From Carallia brachiata (taxonomy: Eukaryota; Streptophyta; Magnoliopsida; Malpighiales; Rhizophoraceae): DNA of 64,000 bases. The translations under genes were made by a program, and so were the position numbers. Below the pieces are notes generated by a model. It was given only the letters and a program-made list of their open reading frames with translations. It was not told the DNA's origin and did not search any database. Positions 23,724 to 35,580 of the stretch are shown here, in pieces. The stretch covers positions 4,649,816 through 4,713,815 of the forward strand of contig JADCRB010000010.1 of NCBI GenBank assembly GCA_021464245.1. Direction: 5' to 3'. Position 1 is the stretch's first letter. Every line of letters starts with the position of its first letter.

Positions 23724-25642
23724 TCCAAAACAACTTTGTTTTTTTTTTTTTTTTTGATTAACCAGTATAGATTAGTTTTATTAGAAAATGAGAGTAAAGA
23801 AAAATAGTACAAAACTCCTATTTTTCGGTTTGAAAAATAGGAACACCCGCAAAAGTATTACATAACAGTAGTGAAACAACAAAAACGTTGCCTACACATT
23901 TATATGAGCTATCATCCTTTCTTCTCGCAAAGCGTCAACTGAGAGAAGTAGTTGTGAGCCTGAAAAGGGATTTCAACATTTGAAGCCTTCAACCATGAAT
24001 AAGTCGTCCGAGCAAGCACGATGTCTTTTAGGCCATGCCATTTTATTTCTTCTCCCTTGAAAATTTTCTTATTCCGCTCAAGCCATATTGTCCAGGATAT
24101 GACATAAAATAGTGTAGTCCAAACCCTTCTAGCAATTTTCCCCCTCACAAGAAACTTCCATTGCTCAAAATGTTTATCGTAGGAAGAAGGAATACACCAT
24201 TTTAGTCCCCACCAATCTGCAAAGGAGCACCACAGGAGCCAGGTGACTGGACATTGGAAAAGCATATGTGAAACAGTTTCAACTTGATCCCCGCAAAAAC
24301 AACACAAACTTTGGCTCTCTACAATGATTCCTCTTGTAAATAATGTACTTCTAGTACATAACTTATCCAAACAAGCCATCCACACAAGGATTTCAACTTT
24401 CAGTGGTGCCATTCCAAGCCAAACATATGGAGGAGCGCAATCATTGATAGAAGTAGACATCTTATGATGCTCATAATAAAATGACTTGACTGTAAACACA
24501 CCTGACTTGTTGTATACCCATGTAAGTGAATCTTCTACAGTCAATATGGGTGATGCATTTGCAATTACATCCAGCAGATCGTTTGCCAAAGTGATTTCAT
24601 GACTTCTTAATGGCCTTCTCCATTGAAGGTTCCATAACCATGACATACTAGACCAAACTCCACAGTTACACACCAAGATATTCGGGTTGAGAGATAAATT
24701 CAGCAACCGGGGAAAACGAGCACTGAGAGGTTCATTACCAATCCACCAATCCCACCAGAACCTTGTTTTATTTCCTTTTCCAAGGGTCATTTTGACACCA
24801 TGCGCAGAAATTTGTTTAGCTATATCATCAAACTCCGCAGATTTGCAAATATCAGCCCAAACATTAGAGGAATTTCTAACATCAAAAACAGGCCATGACG
24901 AAGAAGATACATTATTGTACTTTGTTTCTATCATTGATTTCCACAGGGATCCTTCTTCCTTGCCAAACCTCCAAAGCCATTTAAAAAGGAGAGCTTGATT
25001 TTATTAACTAGTGAGCCAACTCCTAAACCCCCCTCTTTCCTTGGCTTAGATATGATCTCCCAATTGACTAAACACATCTTATTTTTCTCCACATCCCCAC
25101 TCCAAAAGAACCTTCTCTGTAAAGAAACAATCTCTTTTGCAACAAGTCTTGGTATTTTAAAAATAGAGAGATAATATAGGGGCAGGGAGGAAAGGACAGA
25201 CTTAATGAGAGTTAGCCTACCTCCAGTGGAGAGTAGCTTACCCTTCCAAGTGGCAAGGCGGTTGTTCATTTTGATGAGGATTGGCTCCCATGTAGAGCGT
25301 CTCCGCGGATTAGCACCCAACAGTAATCCAAGATACTTAATGGGCAATTGCTCAACCTTTGTTTTGAGATTCCTTGCAACCAAAGAGATCCATTGAGCAT
25401 CCACATTTATTCCTACCATAGAGCTTTTGAGGAAGTTTACTTTCAAGCCCGATGCTAACTCAAAGCAACGAAGGATTCTCTTGACATTTAATAAACCCTC
25501 CAGACTTGGTTTGCAAAATATGAGGGTATCATCTGCAAATTGTAGATGTGAGAGGGAAAAAGGTAGAGACTGCACCTTGGATAAAAATTCCTTGGAAGAA
25601 ATTTTGTTCCCACCCCTTTTGATCTCCAAAACAACTTTGTTT
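23724..25642 (-). mobile_element. 5'-truncated LINE with poly(A) and 18-bp target duplication
   Basis: TCCAAAACAACTTTGTTT occurs at 23724-23741 and 25625-25642. The element between (23742-25624) runs on the minus strand: it begins inside reverse transcriptase and ends in a poly(A) tail, seen as the T tract from 23739 to 23755. The last unique bases before the tail read GGTTAATC. This is a complete picture of target-primed reverse transcription with 5' truncation. Intact 18-bp duplications and few frame breaks suggest fairly recent insertion. Confidence 0.92.
23912..25624 (-). pseudogene. LINE ORF2 C-terminal half: RT and zf-RVT domains, one frameshift
   Basis: The first frame (25647-24931) carries FADDTLIFCKP, the RT active-site FADD motif, followed by GLKVNFLKS, then YLGLLLG and the SLPLYYLSIFKIP thumb segments of plant LINE polymerases. 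The reading then shifts near 24985 into the second frame (24934-23912), which carries the zf-RVT domain: CCFCGDQVETVSHMLFQC, a cysteine/histidine cluster, and the W-rich WTIWLERNKKIF ending. The N-terminal endonuclease and most RT blocks are missing through 5' truncation, and there is no RNase H after zf-RVT. The frameshift alone prevents a functional product. Confidence 0.9.
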
Positions 25643-26900
25643 GACATGGTCGTTCACTTCATGTTCTGTTTTTTTTTTTTTTTAAAATACATTTAATTTT
25701 CTTGTGATTTAGTAGATTTACGTATTATTTCTTTATAATTTAAATTTAGGCATTAAATTCTATTGTGATTTTCAATTTTTACAAATTACTTTCTTAGTCA
25801 AGATTCTGTTAAATCTATTAAGAGAAACCAGTCAAAATAACATTGTTTTGTAATTGTTATTTTTTTCTCTACCAAAATTATAAAAATTTGTCATATATAT
25901 TTCAAATTAAATTTCATTGTATGGTTTGAACTGCATTCCACATTATATCTTTTACATTTTTTGTTATTTTCAATGTATTACACATGTTAATATAGAAGTA
26001 TTTGAAACAATATCTATGATCAACTTCTACATAAGATATTATGAAATCCATGCGATTACAAAATAACGTAGTTGTAACTAATTTCTATTAATAGATTTAA
26101 CAAATTGTTATTAGAGGATTAATTGTGAAAATTAAAAACTGCAAGAGGGTAAAATACAAAACAACTAAACCACAAAAGGTTTAAATGTATTTAACCCTTT
26201 TTTATTTTTTTTTCTACCATCAGATTAGGTCGTAAGTTGATTTAGTTCGACTAAATTTTTATATCAAATGCAGCTCCTAACATAAGCAAGTTTGTTTAAA
26301 GCCACTTTAGAAAATACCTATTTTTTTGTAAATGCAAGGTTTTTGAAAAAAATAATAACAACAACAATAAAACACTATGCAATAATAAATAGCTTCCCTC
26401 ACCTTAGTGTTAGGCGAGCAATATGGCCGCCTTCTATGGAGGAATTCCTCGATACCTTTTCCCAACTAAATAATTTAATAAGACGAAGATGCACACATGA
26501 GGGCTAGGTGCACCAGATAGGTTAGTTGGAACAAGTGCAAAAGTGTAAGGTGTTGTTCGAGTATGATAATGCTACGTTTCCTAGTGAAGCACAAAATTAT
26601 GGTATTCAAGAAATGTGGGTTGTCAATTGGGTATAAGTCCTCAACTACGAGCCTAAAGGATGCAGTCTTGACGTGCTTGTATCATGCGGGTGGGCCACAC
26701 AAAGTTGGTGGGTCGGGGAAGGTCCAAGGCCAAGCTCATTGTGTTGGGAACTTGAGTGTCGGGGAATACAAATATTGCTTGTCCTAAGCAATCAGATGGT
26801 TCAAAAATATTGGGGCATGGAACTTAATGGTGACTTCGTGGCCTATTGCTACGCAAGGGCCTGGTCACGTTTACTCAAAACAAGCTCTGGTTTGGCTATA
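25643..26900. other. AT-rich intergenic DNA
   Basis: No gene is supported. A T tract near 25670 and plain AT-rich sequence precede the CACTA terminus. Confidence 0.5.
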
Positions 26901-26929
26901 TCCACTGCAACAAAAAAAATGCCTATTGT

Positions 26930-27340
26930 GATGTTTGTCATATGTCATAATAAGTTAAAAAAACGTCAATGTTGACCTATACTGACATTTTTTGTAAATG
27001 TTACCTAAACGTCGTTTAAAAGAATGTCACTAGGTATTAAAGTGACGTATATTACAAGCATTGTTATGGTGACTATAGTAACATTCGAAGATATGTCACT
27101 TAAGGTAAAAACGACGTTTTTTAGAAACGTTGTTATGGTGACTATAGCGAGATTTAAATATTTGTCACTCTAACTATTAAAGTGACGTTTCTTAGAAATG
27201 TTGTTATGATGACTATAGTGACATGTGAACATTTATCACTCTAAGTATTGAAGTGACATTTTTTAGAAATGTTGTTATAATGACTACAGTGACATTTAAA
27301 AATTTGTCACTATAATATAGTCTATTGTAACGCATATAAT
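26930..27340. repeat. subterminal tandem repeats, period about 70 bp
   Basis: GTTAT(G/A)(G/A)TGACTA(T/C)AG recurs at about 27063, 27132, 27203 and 27274 (steps 69, 71, 71), each with GTGACATT and TTTGTCACT words, some facing each other as GTGAC/GTCAC. Subterminal arrays like this bind the TNPA-type protein in CACTA elements. Confidence 0.8.
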
Positions 27341-28086
27341 TGTCACCATATGTCACAACTTATGCCGATTATAAATTTACTTTGACATTTACAAACGTCA
27401 TAATAAACTTCTATTATGACATTTAATAAGTGTCATTATGCTAAGGATATTATGACGTTTATATATATGTTATTTTAAAATTTTGTATTTAAAAATTTAT
27501 TTTTTCTCCATAATTATTAGAAAATTTTATATTATTAATTAATAAAATAAAATTTTAAAATTAAATGAATATATAAAAAATTAATATTATTAAATGAAAC
27601 AATTGGTACACTTATACAATATCATAAAAACTATTTCAAAGATTCAATATCATAGTGAGACATAAAAATCCAAATATATATTAAACAAAGAGTAGCCACA
27701 TTGACATGTGTGAATGGTTCAATGCATCTGGGTGTCAACATAGATACGATGCTATCAATTTCTATGGACTTCATGTCTTCTTCCTTCAACATAAATAAGA
27801 TGTCTGTGCTCTTCTGGTTTCTTCATCTGAATTGACAATTGAAACAAATCCAACATATGCAAACAAAACTATAGTTACTCGAGTCAATATCTTTCAATAA
27901 CATTATGAGCTAAAGAACCGACTCAAATGAAATGATAACAATAAAACCTTTCAAGACAGCCATGCATGAGTTCATAATTGAAGAATTCTAAGTAAGTTAC
28001 TATTTGTCATGTAATAAAAATCATAAATACATCATTATGTTTTAAAGTATGTAGATAAGAATATACCATGGTCTCCCTTTTGCAAA

Positions 28087-28660
28087 CTATTCAGTTGGAA
28101 GGTCATCTTTTGTAGCATTTACCATGTCAACAATTGTGGCCTCTACATCATTTCTTAGCCAAGTAACCTCTTCATAATATTCTAAGCATTCATCAGTTAT
28201 CCAATCACCCAAGTAATCATCATTGAATTGACCCATCACCTCTTCGCTGATGTCATTTGCATCCTGCGGCCTATTTCTAACCACAACATGCCATTCAGGT
28301 TCAATACATCTTGAACATAAAAAAACTTGTTTGACTTGTGATGCCAAAAAAAATGGTTCATCCTTTAAATGAGCACCCGTATGGACCAACTTTGAGAAAT
28401 TCACCAACGTAAATCCAAATTAATCTTTTTTACACCTTTTCCCTTCTCCACATCATATCAATCACATTTAAATAATACAACCTTAAATTTATCAAAATAA
28501 TTCAATTCAATCATATCATTTATCACACCATAATAAGCAAAATGTTTTTGTTGAAACAACAACACCACTATTTTGTGTTCTCCTCCTATTCTCCACTTCT
28601 TTTGTGTGATATCTAACACCTCCAATGATATATCCTTTGAACCTCTTACCAATTTTATTT
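28087..28660 (-). pseudogene. CACTA transposase-gene DUF4216 remnant
   Basis: The minus strand reads YYGVINDMIELNYFDKFKVV then LFKCD with TGA in place of the expected Trp codon, and after a shift FTLVNFSKL, LVHTG, DEPFFLASQVKQVFLC and EWHVVVRNRPQD. These are the conserved DUF4216 blocks found at the C-terminus of plant TNP2-type CACTA proteins. The stop and frameshift make it non-functional. Confidence 0.8.
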
Positions 28661-29199
28661 GGACCTAGAGCTATCAGCTTAATATGTTTTGTTATCCTTG
28701 AACTTTTTAATTGTGTTAACCTTTGGACCTAACAAGAAAAAAAAAAAAAAAGCAACATTTGTTATATTAAATATATAAAAAGAAATCATTAATATAAATA
28801 ATTCTATAACTAGAAATATGTTCAAATAAATAAATAATCAAAATTTTAAGACTCTTGTATTAAAGAAAGATAAAATGTCACTTAATTTAAAATAAAAGGA
28901 GAAAAATGAGAATTCACTTGGTCCTAAAACCAATCAATAAAATTTAAATGATGGATTTTTTCTATCTCCAACTGAGAGGGTTGTCGATTACGATGACGAT
29001 ATTCTCTCTTAATTACTTCTCGATGCTCTCTAATAAAAACATAAAGATCACATCAGTTAAGATATGCGGAAAAAAAAAAAATCAAATGAAACCAAACAAA
29101 ATTAGAGCTTTAAGTTTACTATTAGCAACACATAATACGCAATTTTAGTTTTTTCATATATATAAGAAAGATAAATAATTATGAGACGTACTCGATAAA

Positions 29200-29500
29200 T
29201 AGAATGACCGAATCACAATTATACAGAATGTATCTATGTGCTTGAATCAATGTTTTTTCATCAATAATAATATTACTCTCTTTTCCTAGTAAGCGACCTG
29301 ACATCAAATACAATGGAGCATCTTGTGGTACGGTGAGATCAAAATCATCATCATTCATTTGCCTTCGATTAAATCTTGTCTCAACACCTTCAAAATATCT
29401 AGGAACATGTTATAGACTCATCTGCAATGTATCCTTCTGCAATTGAACCCTTAGGATATGCTCTATTTCTCACATATGATTTCAGTGTCAATAGGAACCT
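29200..29500 (-). pseudogene. CACTA transposase-gene DUF4218 remnant
   Basis: Translating across frameshifts on the minus strand gives LKSYVRNRAYPKGSIAEGYI, ADESIT, RYFEGVETRFNRRQMNDDD. The KSYVRN-[KR]-A-x-P-[EK]-GSIAEGYIA phrase is the hallmark of DUF4218 in CACTA proteins. Confidence 0.75.
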
Positions 29501-29529
29501 ACATCAAATAAAAATAATATGATCAAATA

Positions 29530-31035
29530 AAGATGATAATCTTCAACAAATATATGTTACATAATCATTGCCATTAATTTGACAAGAAAAAAAAGTTCTT
29601 TGATAATCACTAGTATTCTTTATTGCATAATAAAGATGACAACCCAAACAATATGTTGTAGGTCCACTAGATAGAGGATATGCAATAAGAACTGCATATA
29701 AATGAGTTACTTCAAGTATTATTTATGTATGCATGATGAGATGGTTCCAAATAAGCAAACCAATGGGCATGATAAAATTACATAATAAAGATGACCAATT
29801 CTCTATTTACATCTTTCTTGGACCTACGGGTCACAAATGGGAAAAATTCTCCCTATACAATTAAAAATGTTTTTTTGTGGCTCAAATCATAAAGAAATTT
29901 AGATTCTCCTTATCAAATATTAGTGAAATTGTTAGATTGATTATAATAGAGAACAATCTCCACTTTTTCATAAAGTGGAGTCTCATCTATATTCTTGGGA
30001 ACCTTATTATTTGGTTAAGGATTAGAAATTATAGACAGCAGTGTGCACTTAAAAAGAGAGAGTCAAAAAGATAATAAAATCCAGTAGTTTCTACAAATTA
30101 ATACTAACATCCAGTAGTTTTTATAAACTAATCTCCATTAAAAATCTTATATAATAATATGTGTTCATTTTGAGATAATAGCTCAATGATTGTGATCTCC
30201 ATCGATTAATTTTATGTTCAAATTATATGCTAAGTTTTATGGGATTTTAATTTCTTTATAATTAATTCCTAATTCTAGTCTTAATGACCTACCTTTTAAA
30301 TGGATCAAATGGGTGAATTAGTAAGAAATACATTGTTTCAGACAATACTTAACTTCAAAAACAAGAAAAAGAGAAAAAAAACATTGAACTGATCCCAAAT
30401 GCCATATAATTACATTAATAATGCTGAATTTACATCTGGATGAGGGCTCAAATTTTGTTAAGTTTGCAGTACTGATGCTGGATTTTTTTTTTTTTGCACA
30501 AAATGGTTTGGTACATAAAATGGGTATAAAAAGGGGTTGACCTCATACCCAATAAAACATTAAGCTTAATACACCTATTCACATTTTTAACATATCCTCA
30601 CTGTATTTATATCGAAGAAAAAACTAAAGATATCTCCACAGAAATAATTAATCACATTTCTCTTGAAAACTACGTAGCTGCAAAAATTATGAAGATGATT
30701 AAGTATATCAATCATTGTTCCCCTCCCACCTGCCCCCCAACGTCTTGATGATTTTAGCCCTTTGACATTTGTGGAGAAAAAGAGTCATTCCATATGCTAA
30801 ATTTTATTGGCTAGACTAGATTCCTGGCACCAACAAACCAATTCAAAAAAAAAAAAAAAAGTGTAGAGATTGTTGGCTATTTTGTCATGTATGTCCAAGA
30901 ACAATCTAGAGTTTGATTCGGGTAGCTAATAAACAACTTTTTGATCGGAAGAATGAACCAGCCCAAGTGAAAAAAGAGCACACCAATAACTCACAAACAT
31001 GTAAAGAGCAAGAGTATAGGGTTTTAAATGTCATT
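29530..31035. other. intergenic DNA, possibly decayed transposon
   Basis: No gene or readable domain is found. The first part may be more of the CACTA element, but no motif supports that. A(n) tracts lie near 30490 and 30848. Confidence 0.4.
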
Positions 31036-31420
31036 AGTTGCCAAAATATATTGATAGATAGTCGCATTAGTTTGTTTAAAAAAACAAGAACTAAGTTACA
31101 AATTGCAATTAAAGAGTCGTGACTCTTCAAAGGAAGAGACACGACTCTTGGTGGAAAGAGACGACTCTTAGTACAAAGAGATACGACTCTTAGTGGGAAG
31201 AGACATGACCATTGGTGGGAAGAGACATGACTCTTCATAGGAAGAGACACAACTCTTTGTGGAAAAATACGTGTTTTTTTGGAAAGAGTCTTGACTTTTC
31301 ATAAGTGACTATTTAAAGTCTATAAATAAGATGCCCCACTTGACCCAACGATGTATGTATTTACTAAGTCATTCATTCTTCCTTCAAAGTTCTTTTATTC
31401 TTACACTTGAGAAATTTTTA
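31036..31420 (+). repeat. 5' LTR of the Copia element
   Basis: It aligns with the copy at 33537 over roughly 320 bases. A TATA-like CTATAAATAAGATG lies near 31320, consistent with the retroelement promoter. It probably continues past the end of the aligned part, because the partner LTR is truncated. The U3 holds the palindromic array described separately. Confidence 0.7.
31111..31262 (+). repeat. tandem array of imperfect palindromes in the LTR U3
   Basis: Six to seven units of about 22 bases follow the pattern AAGAGACAYGACTCTTNGTGG. Within each unit AAGAG pairs with CTCTT, so each can form a small hairpin or act as a dyad binding site. The other LTR keeps only two or three degraded units (33617-33740). 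Confidence 0.8.
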
Positions 31421-32359
31421 TAAAGGGGTTTAGAGGAATTGTTGCCTGTAAACTGAAGGCTTTGTAAATCCTAAAGTAATTTGTTATGAACCCTGCAGCA
31501 GTTTCGGAGGGGAAGAGTATCACTTTAAAGATAGTGATTATTCACAAAACAAAGCCTACTTGATTTTTACTCTATTTTCCTAAGAATTTTAAAGTGATGT
31601 TCGCGATGGAATTAAGTAGAGACTCAATTATCATCTTTACTACAATAAACATAATGAATCAAATGTGCATTTTACTAGAAAATAAGGTGTGAAAAAAAAA
31701 TTCTTCTCATTTATTGCATAAATGTTTAGCACATGTTAACTATAACTTAGTAAAATATGGCTAAACATGAATTGATTTGTTAAAATGCATGATCTTATTT
31801 TATGCTTAATTATATGTTTTATGTATGGTAGTATAACGTAGTCTGAGAGTGTGTATTTTCATTAAAGTTCTATAAATGATTTAAAGCATAATTCTCAAAT
31901 ATGTTTATCTATATGAGACATGCAATTGTGTACTTTGTATCAAATGAACTATCAAATAGCTTAAGAACTATACACAACTATTGGTCTTAAAAAGTGCTTA
32001 GAGTCTTTAGCTAAAGACTTATTAATTGGAGCAAAAGAATCATTTAAGTTCTTGTATAAGCAGTCTTACAAAATTCTAAACTCCAAATCAATGACCAAAG
32101 AATAAAAAAAATTTCTTCGTTATGCACAATAGCCGTCTAGTTTTATGGCTTAAGTAATTATGAATTCTTTCGGTTAAAGAAAGAAAAGGACAACAAGATG
32201 ATGATGCTAGGGGTGTTTTACGTGGAATTATTAACTTCCAGAAGAGGCGACACATTTTGGTGTTATATACTTCAACAAAAGGCCTCAGTAAACTACTTGG
32301 TTAATTGCATCTTTTTGAATACGGTGTTAAGTACCAAAAATATATCAAAATTTAAAAAA

Positions 32360-33010
32360 TATAGTGAGGGTTTTGCCATTGAGTCAATATTATTGTATTG
32401 AAAAAGTGTTTTTAAAAATCTATAATATAATAATTAAAGAAGCAAATAACCCCTTTGATGCATCACAAAAAATAGAATGTAAATTTTGTAATGTTAATTG
32501 GTTAATTGGAGCATGCTGGTATAATCAAAAGCTTTATATACGTTATGAATTGCACTAGGCCAGATATTGATTTTGAAGTTTGTAAACTTCTAGATATATA
32601 AGTAATCCATGTTTGGATGAGTTTTTAACATAGTATAAGTTACTATTTTATAGGCTTATAAAAAGCAAACATGTATAATTCATTCACTATGGAATGTGAG
32701 TTTGTAATATTAGCTTCTGCAAGCAAAAGAAAAAGGTTGAGGAATTTGTTACTTGACATAAAGCTGTGGCCATAGTCAATTTTAATCATTTCTTTATATT
32801 GTGACAGTAAAGCAACAATGTCTAGAGTTTTAAGTAAAATATACAATGGTAAATCTAAACATATTGCCTTGAGGCATGAATATATGAGAGAATTATTGTG
32901 TTAAGATGTTGTCACAATTGTATATGTATGGTTCTGTAAAAATTTAGCAGATCATTTCACAAAAAGTCTCTCAAGAAATATGATCATGACAGCATCAAAA
33001 AATTGAGACT
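32360..33010 (+). pseudogene. Copia reverse transcriptase/RNase H remnant
   Basis: Across several frames: LPLSQYYCIEKVFLKI and NNPFDASQKI (RT C-terminal region), then MNCTRPDIDFEV, then MECEFVILASA, RNLLLDIKLWP, ISLYCDSKATMSRV, KIYNGKSKHIALRHEYMREL and NLADHFTKSLSRNM. These match the order in plant Copia Pol proteins, including the ESEF-type and DSQA-type RNase H blocks. Multiple stops and shifts are present. Confidence 0.85.
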
Positions 33011-33536
33011 AAAATCCTTTGATAACAACCAATAATGGGAACCCGACCTTCGCTAACTCAATAGTTAATTAAAGGTCTAATTGATAACAACAAGTTATTG
33101 ATCAGTTGCAGTAGTATTGAATTAATGTGATAAATAAATAATTCATATTCAATGTAAAAAGAATTTAAGGATGAGTGATAGTCTTAATGAAGCTGGACTC
33201 ACGTAAAATGCGAAACTTCACCTATATGAACATAGGAGGTGATGCCGCTTCTAAAAAAAGTTTGAGGGTTTAACTTTTATAAATGTTTATTAAATCAGGA
33301 TGGTAGAATAAGGTCATAAATATGCTAGATAATACAATGAGTTTCTTATTATGTAGAGAAGGACACGTGTAGTATTTTCCAATTTTAACATATAAGAATC
33401 TTTCTTTAAGTGTATATCACACCATTTATTTCATTAAAATCTTAAAATACTAGCACTAATGAAATGTTTAATTCGAAAGACATCTTTCATATGTGTAAGC
33501 CTTGTAACAAACAATGTAGCTATTTAAATAGGGGAT

Positions 33537-33860
33537 TGTTGGAAAATATATTGATAGATAGCCACATTGGTTTGTTTAGAAGGAAAAGAAATAAGTTACA
33601 AACTGCAATTAGAAAGTCTTGACTCTTCAAAAGAAGAGTCACAACTCTTGGAAGGAATATATGCTACCCTTAGTGGGAAAATGAGTGACTATTGATAGGA
33701 AGAGACGTGATCCTTCATGGGAAAAGACGTGTTCTTTCAGAAAGAGTCAAGAGTTTTTATAGGTGACTGTTCAAAGTCTATAAATAGGATGCCCTATTTG
33801 ACCCAATGGATGTATTTACTAAGTCATTCATTCATCGTTTAAAATTCTTTTCTTCTTACA
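33537..33860 (+). repeat. 3' LTR of the Copia element, truncated
   Basis: Begins TGTTGGAAAATATATTGATA directly after the purine-rich tract and aligns with the left LTR up to TTCTTCTTACA near 33858, where similarity stops. Divergence from the left copy is considerable, so the insertion is old. Confidence 0.75.
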
Positions 33861-34079
33861 TGGAGCATAGCAGCGACAAGTTCCTAACATAAGCAACACC
33901 TCATGAGCAAGACCTGTTGTATACAAGAACAAAATAACTGTATTCTAATTTCATGATTAATATTATAGAGAATGTTGCTGGAAACTTTATAAAAGATCGA
34001 ATAGATAAAACATGCTCTGATAGTACTAAACATGAGACGAAAGCATGAACATGTTGGATGATACCAAACTAGGCAAATC

Positions 34080-34330
34080 CAAGCCTTGATACCACATGAC
34101 ACGGGATAGAAGGCCAACATTTGAGATTTTAAGAGTCTTTAAGAGATTTCTAGAATCCACTATAGAAAATAACAACTCTCAAACAAAGAATTTTATTTGA
34201 TTGATAATTCATTTGATGACTATCAACTATCCTTTAGGCTAGCAAACATATTTATAGAATAAATCTCTAGTTTATTAAAGAAATATTTAATGGCCAAGTA
34301 ATCTTAGTGACTAAACAAAAACTAAAAAAT
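34080..34330 (-). repeat. possible LTR end and primer-binding site of another element
   Basis: On the minus strand TGGTATCAAGGC follows a CA, near 34095-34084. It resembles the initiator-tRNA-Met primer-binding site TGGTATCAGAGC with changes. The sequence before it (34103-about 34330) contains TATAAATATG and AATAAAATTCTTTGTTTGAG, as in Copia LTRs. No partner LTR was found. Confidence 0.3.
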
Positions 34331-34560
34331 AAACGAAATCAACCTAAGTACTGTCTAAAAAAAACCCTCAAGTATCATAAAATCATAATAACAAAAAAAA
34401 AATGCAACATTAAACGCAAAATAATCCACCATAGCTTTTCCTCGGTCATAAATGGTCATGTTAATAGTTAATGTGATATATTTGATCATAAGAGTAGCAT
34501 TCTATCCAATTAGCAAGAATATATATATTTTTGTGTTGTTGAAGAGTGCTCTAGCGTGAT

Positions 34561-34812
34561 AACATTGGTGTTGATGAATTTAAGTGCAAATCCTACTTCC
34601 ATGCACACACCAAGCATGTTGAACTGGATCACCACTTCGTGCGAGAGCAAGTTGCTTTAAAGAGGATTCAAATTAAATATACTTCAACTAAAGATCAGCT
34701 AGCGCATATTTTTACTAAAGCTTTGGCTGCTTCTCTGTTTCATAATTATCGATCCAAGCTTCTCTTTTGCTTACAGTCGGCATCAGCTTGCCAGGGGGTA
34801 TTAACCGATTAA
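34561..34812 (+). pseudogene. Copia RNase H C-terminal fragment
   Basis: One open frame reads SYFHAHTKHVELDHHFVREQ, IQIKYTSTKDQLAHIFTKAL and ends in TAA inside the following LTR-like end. HxRTKHxExDxHFVRE and TKDQLADIFTK are diagnostic of the end of Copia Pol. The N-terminal side is lost, so it is a 3' remnant. The HTKH and QLAH changes relative to consensus are small. Confidence 0.85.
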
Positions 34813-35024
34813 TCTGCATAATAGTTAAAGACTAGTGCCCAACTTATCAACATCCATTCTCCTATCTGTTATCTATTCTTTTAAATTTGTATTTTGGTTA
34901 CTAGTCAGCAAGGATCGTTATTTGTGTTATCAAACACTTGTGCCTATATATTTATCATTGTACTTTTTGGAATACAGTGGAAATAAACTAAAAAATTTCT
35001 CTTTGCAATTATAATTTTGCAACA
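34799..35024 (+). repeat. LTR of the Copia fragment
   Basis: It follows a CAGGGGG polypurine tract, starts TATTAACC (expected TGTTAACC) and ends TTTTGCAACA. Length about 226 bases, with a TGTGCCTATATATTT promoter-like region. No 5' partner lies in the window. Confidence 0.6.
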
Positions 35025-35330
35025 CATATACAGGAACAAAAACATAAATTTTTACTACAAAAATTTATAGTTTTTACCTTTTCTATCTGAGAGAAAAGAA
35101 AAAAAAAATTAATGAAATACGCACATGGACATATTTTTTATTTTAAGAAATATATGAGTTTTTTTTATACTATTTCAATTAGATCAAAATACGTATTTAC
35201 CTATTTGATTGATTCCTATACAAAAAAACAACTCATATAGATTGAAAATTAAAGATTTTGGACCAAATTGAAAATTCAAAAACGTTTAGAATTCATTTGC
35301 AAAAATTTATAAAAGTTTGAAACTTTGTAA

Positions 35331-35580
35331 CGCCTAGTCCTCAATCAGGAAGCTTCCTTACATTATGCACACATTGCAGTTTAAATTCATACCTAAAGTT
35401 GTCAAAATCCAAACCCTCAAAAAGAATTCAACCCTAACGCAAGATGATTGGTAAGCAATTAGACCTAAAACAATCTAAACCTGCCTAAGCATGAACTCGT
35501 GTGACCCGACCCAAAAAGGCATCACTGTTTCTCCTGAAATTAATTTTTTTTTTAAAATAAAACAAATTTCTCATTTATTT
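35331..35580 (+). repeat. dispersed repeat, copy A
   Basis: Shares with 39240-39460 a series of phrases in the same order and orientation: TCCTTACAT(T/C)ATGCA, TAA(A/G)TTCATAC, GTTGTCAAAAT, CGACCCAAAAA and ACTGTTTCTC(C/T)TGAAA. The sequence class is unknown. Confidence 0.65.

Larger units (their letters stand above)
26903..29530 (-). mobile_element. CACTA (En/Spm-like) transposon, 3' half
   Basis: The low-coordinate end reads CACTGCAACAAAAAAAATG, a slightly altered CACTA terminal inverted repeat. It is followed by about 70-bp subterminal repeats (26930-27320), and then by coding remnants on the minus strand: DUF4216 (28087-28660) and, further from this end, DUF4218 (about 29200-29500). DUF4218 followed by DUF4216 then the terminus is the order of the TNP2-type transposase gene read towards its 3' end. 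I could not find the opposite terminus or the transposase_21 catalytic core, so the 5' half is lost or unrecognisable. Confidence 0.75.
31036..33860 (+). mobile_element. decayed Ty1/Copia retrotransposon, internally deleted
   Basis: Two related segments face the same way: 31036-about 31400 and 33537-33860. Both begin GTTG(G/C)(A/C)AAATATATTGATAGATAG and share a GACTCTT-rich U3 and a TCTATAAATA(A/G)GATGCCC promoter region. The right one follows a polypurine-like AAATAGGGGAT. Between them, 32360-33010 translates piecemeal into Copia reverse transcriptase and RNase H. The internal part is only about 2.1 kb, where a full element would have 4-5 kb, and gag, protease and integrase are not readable. 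The right LTR is cut off near 33860. Confidence 0.8.
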
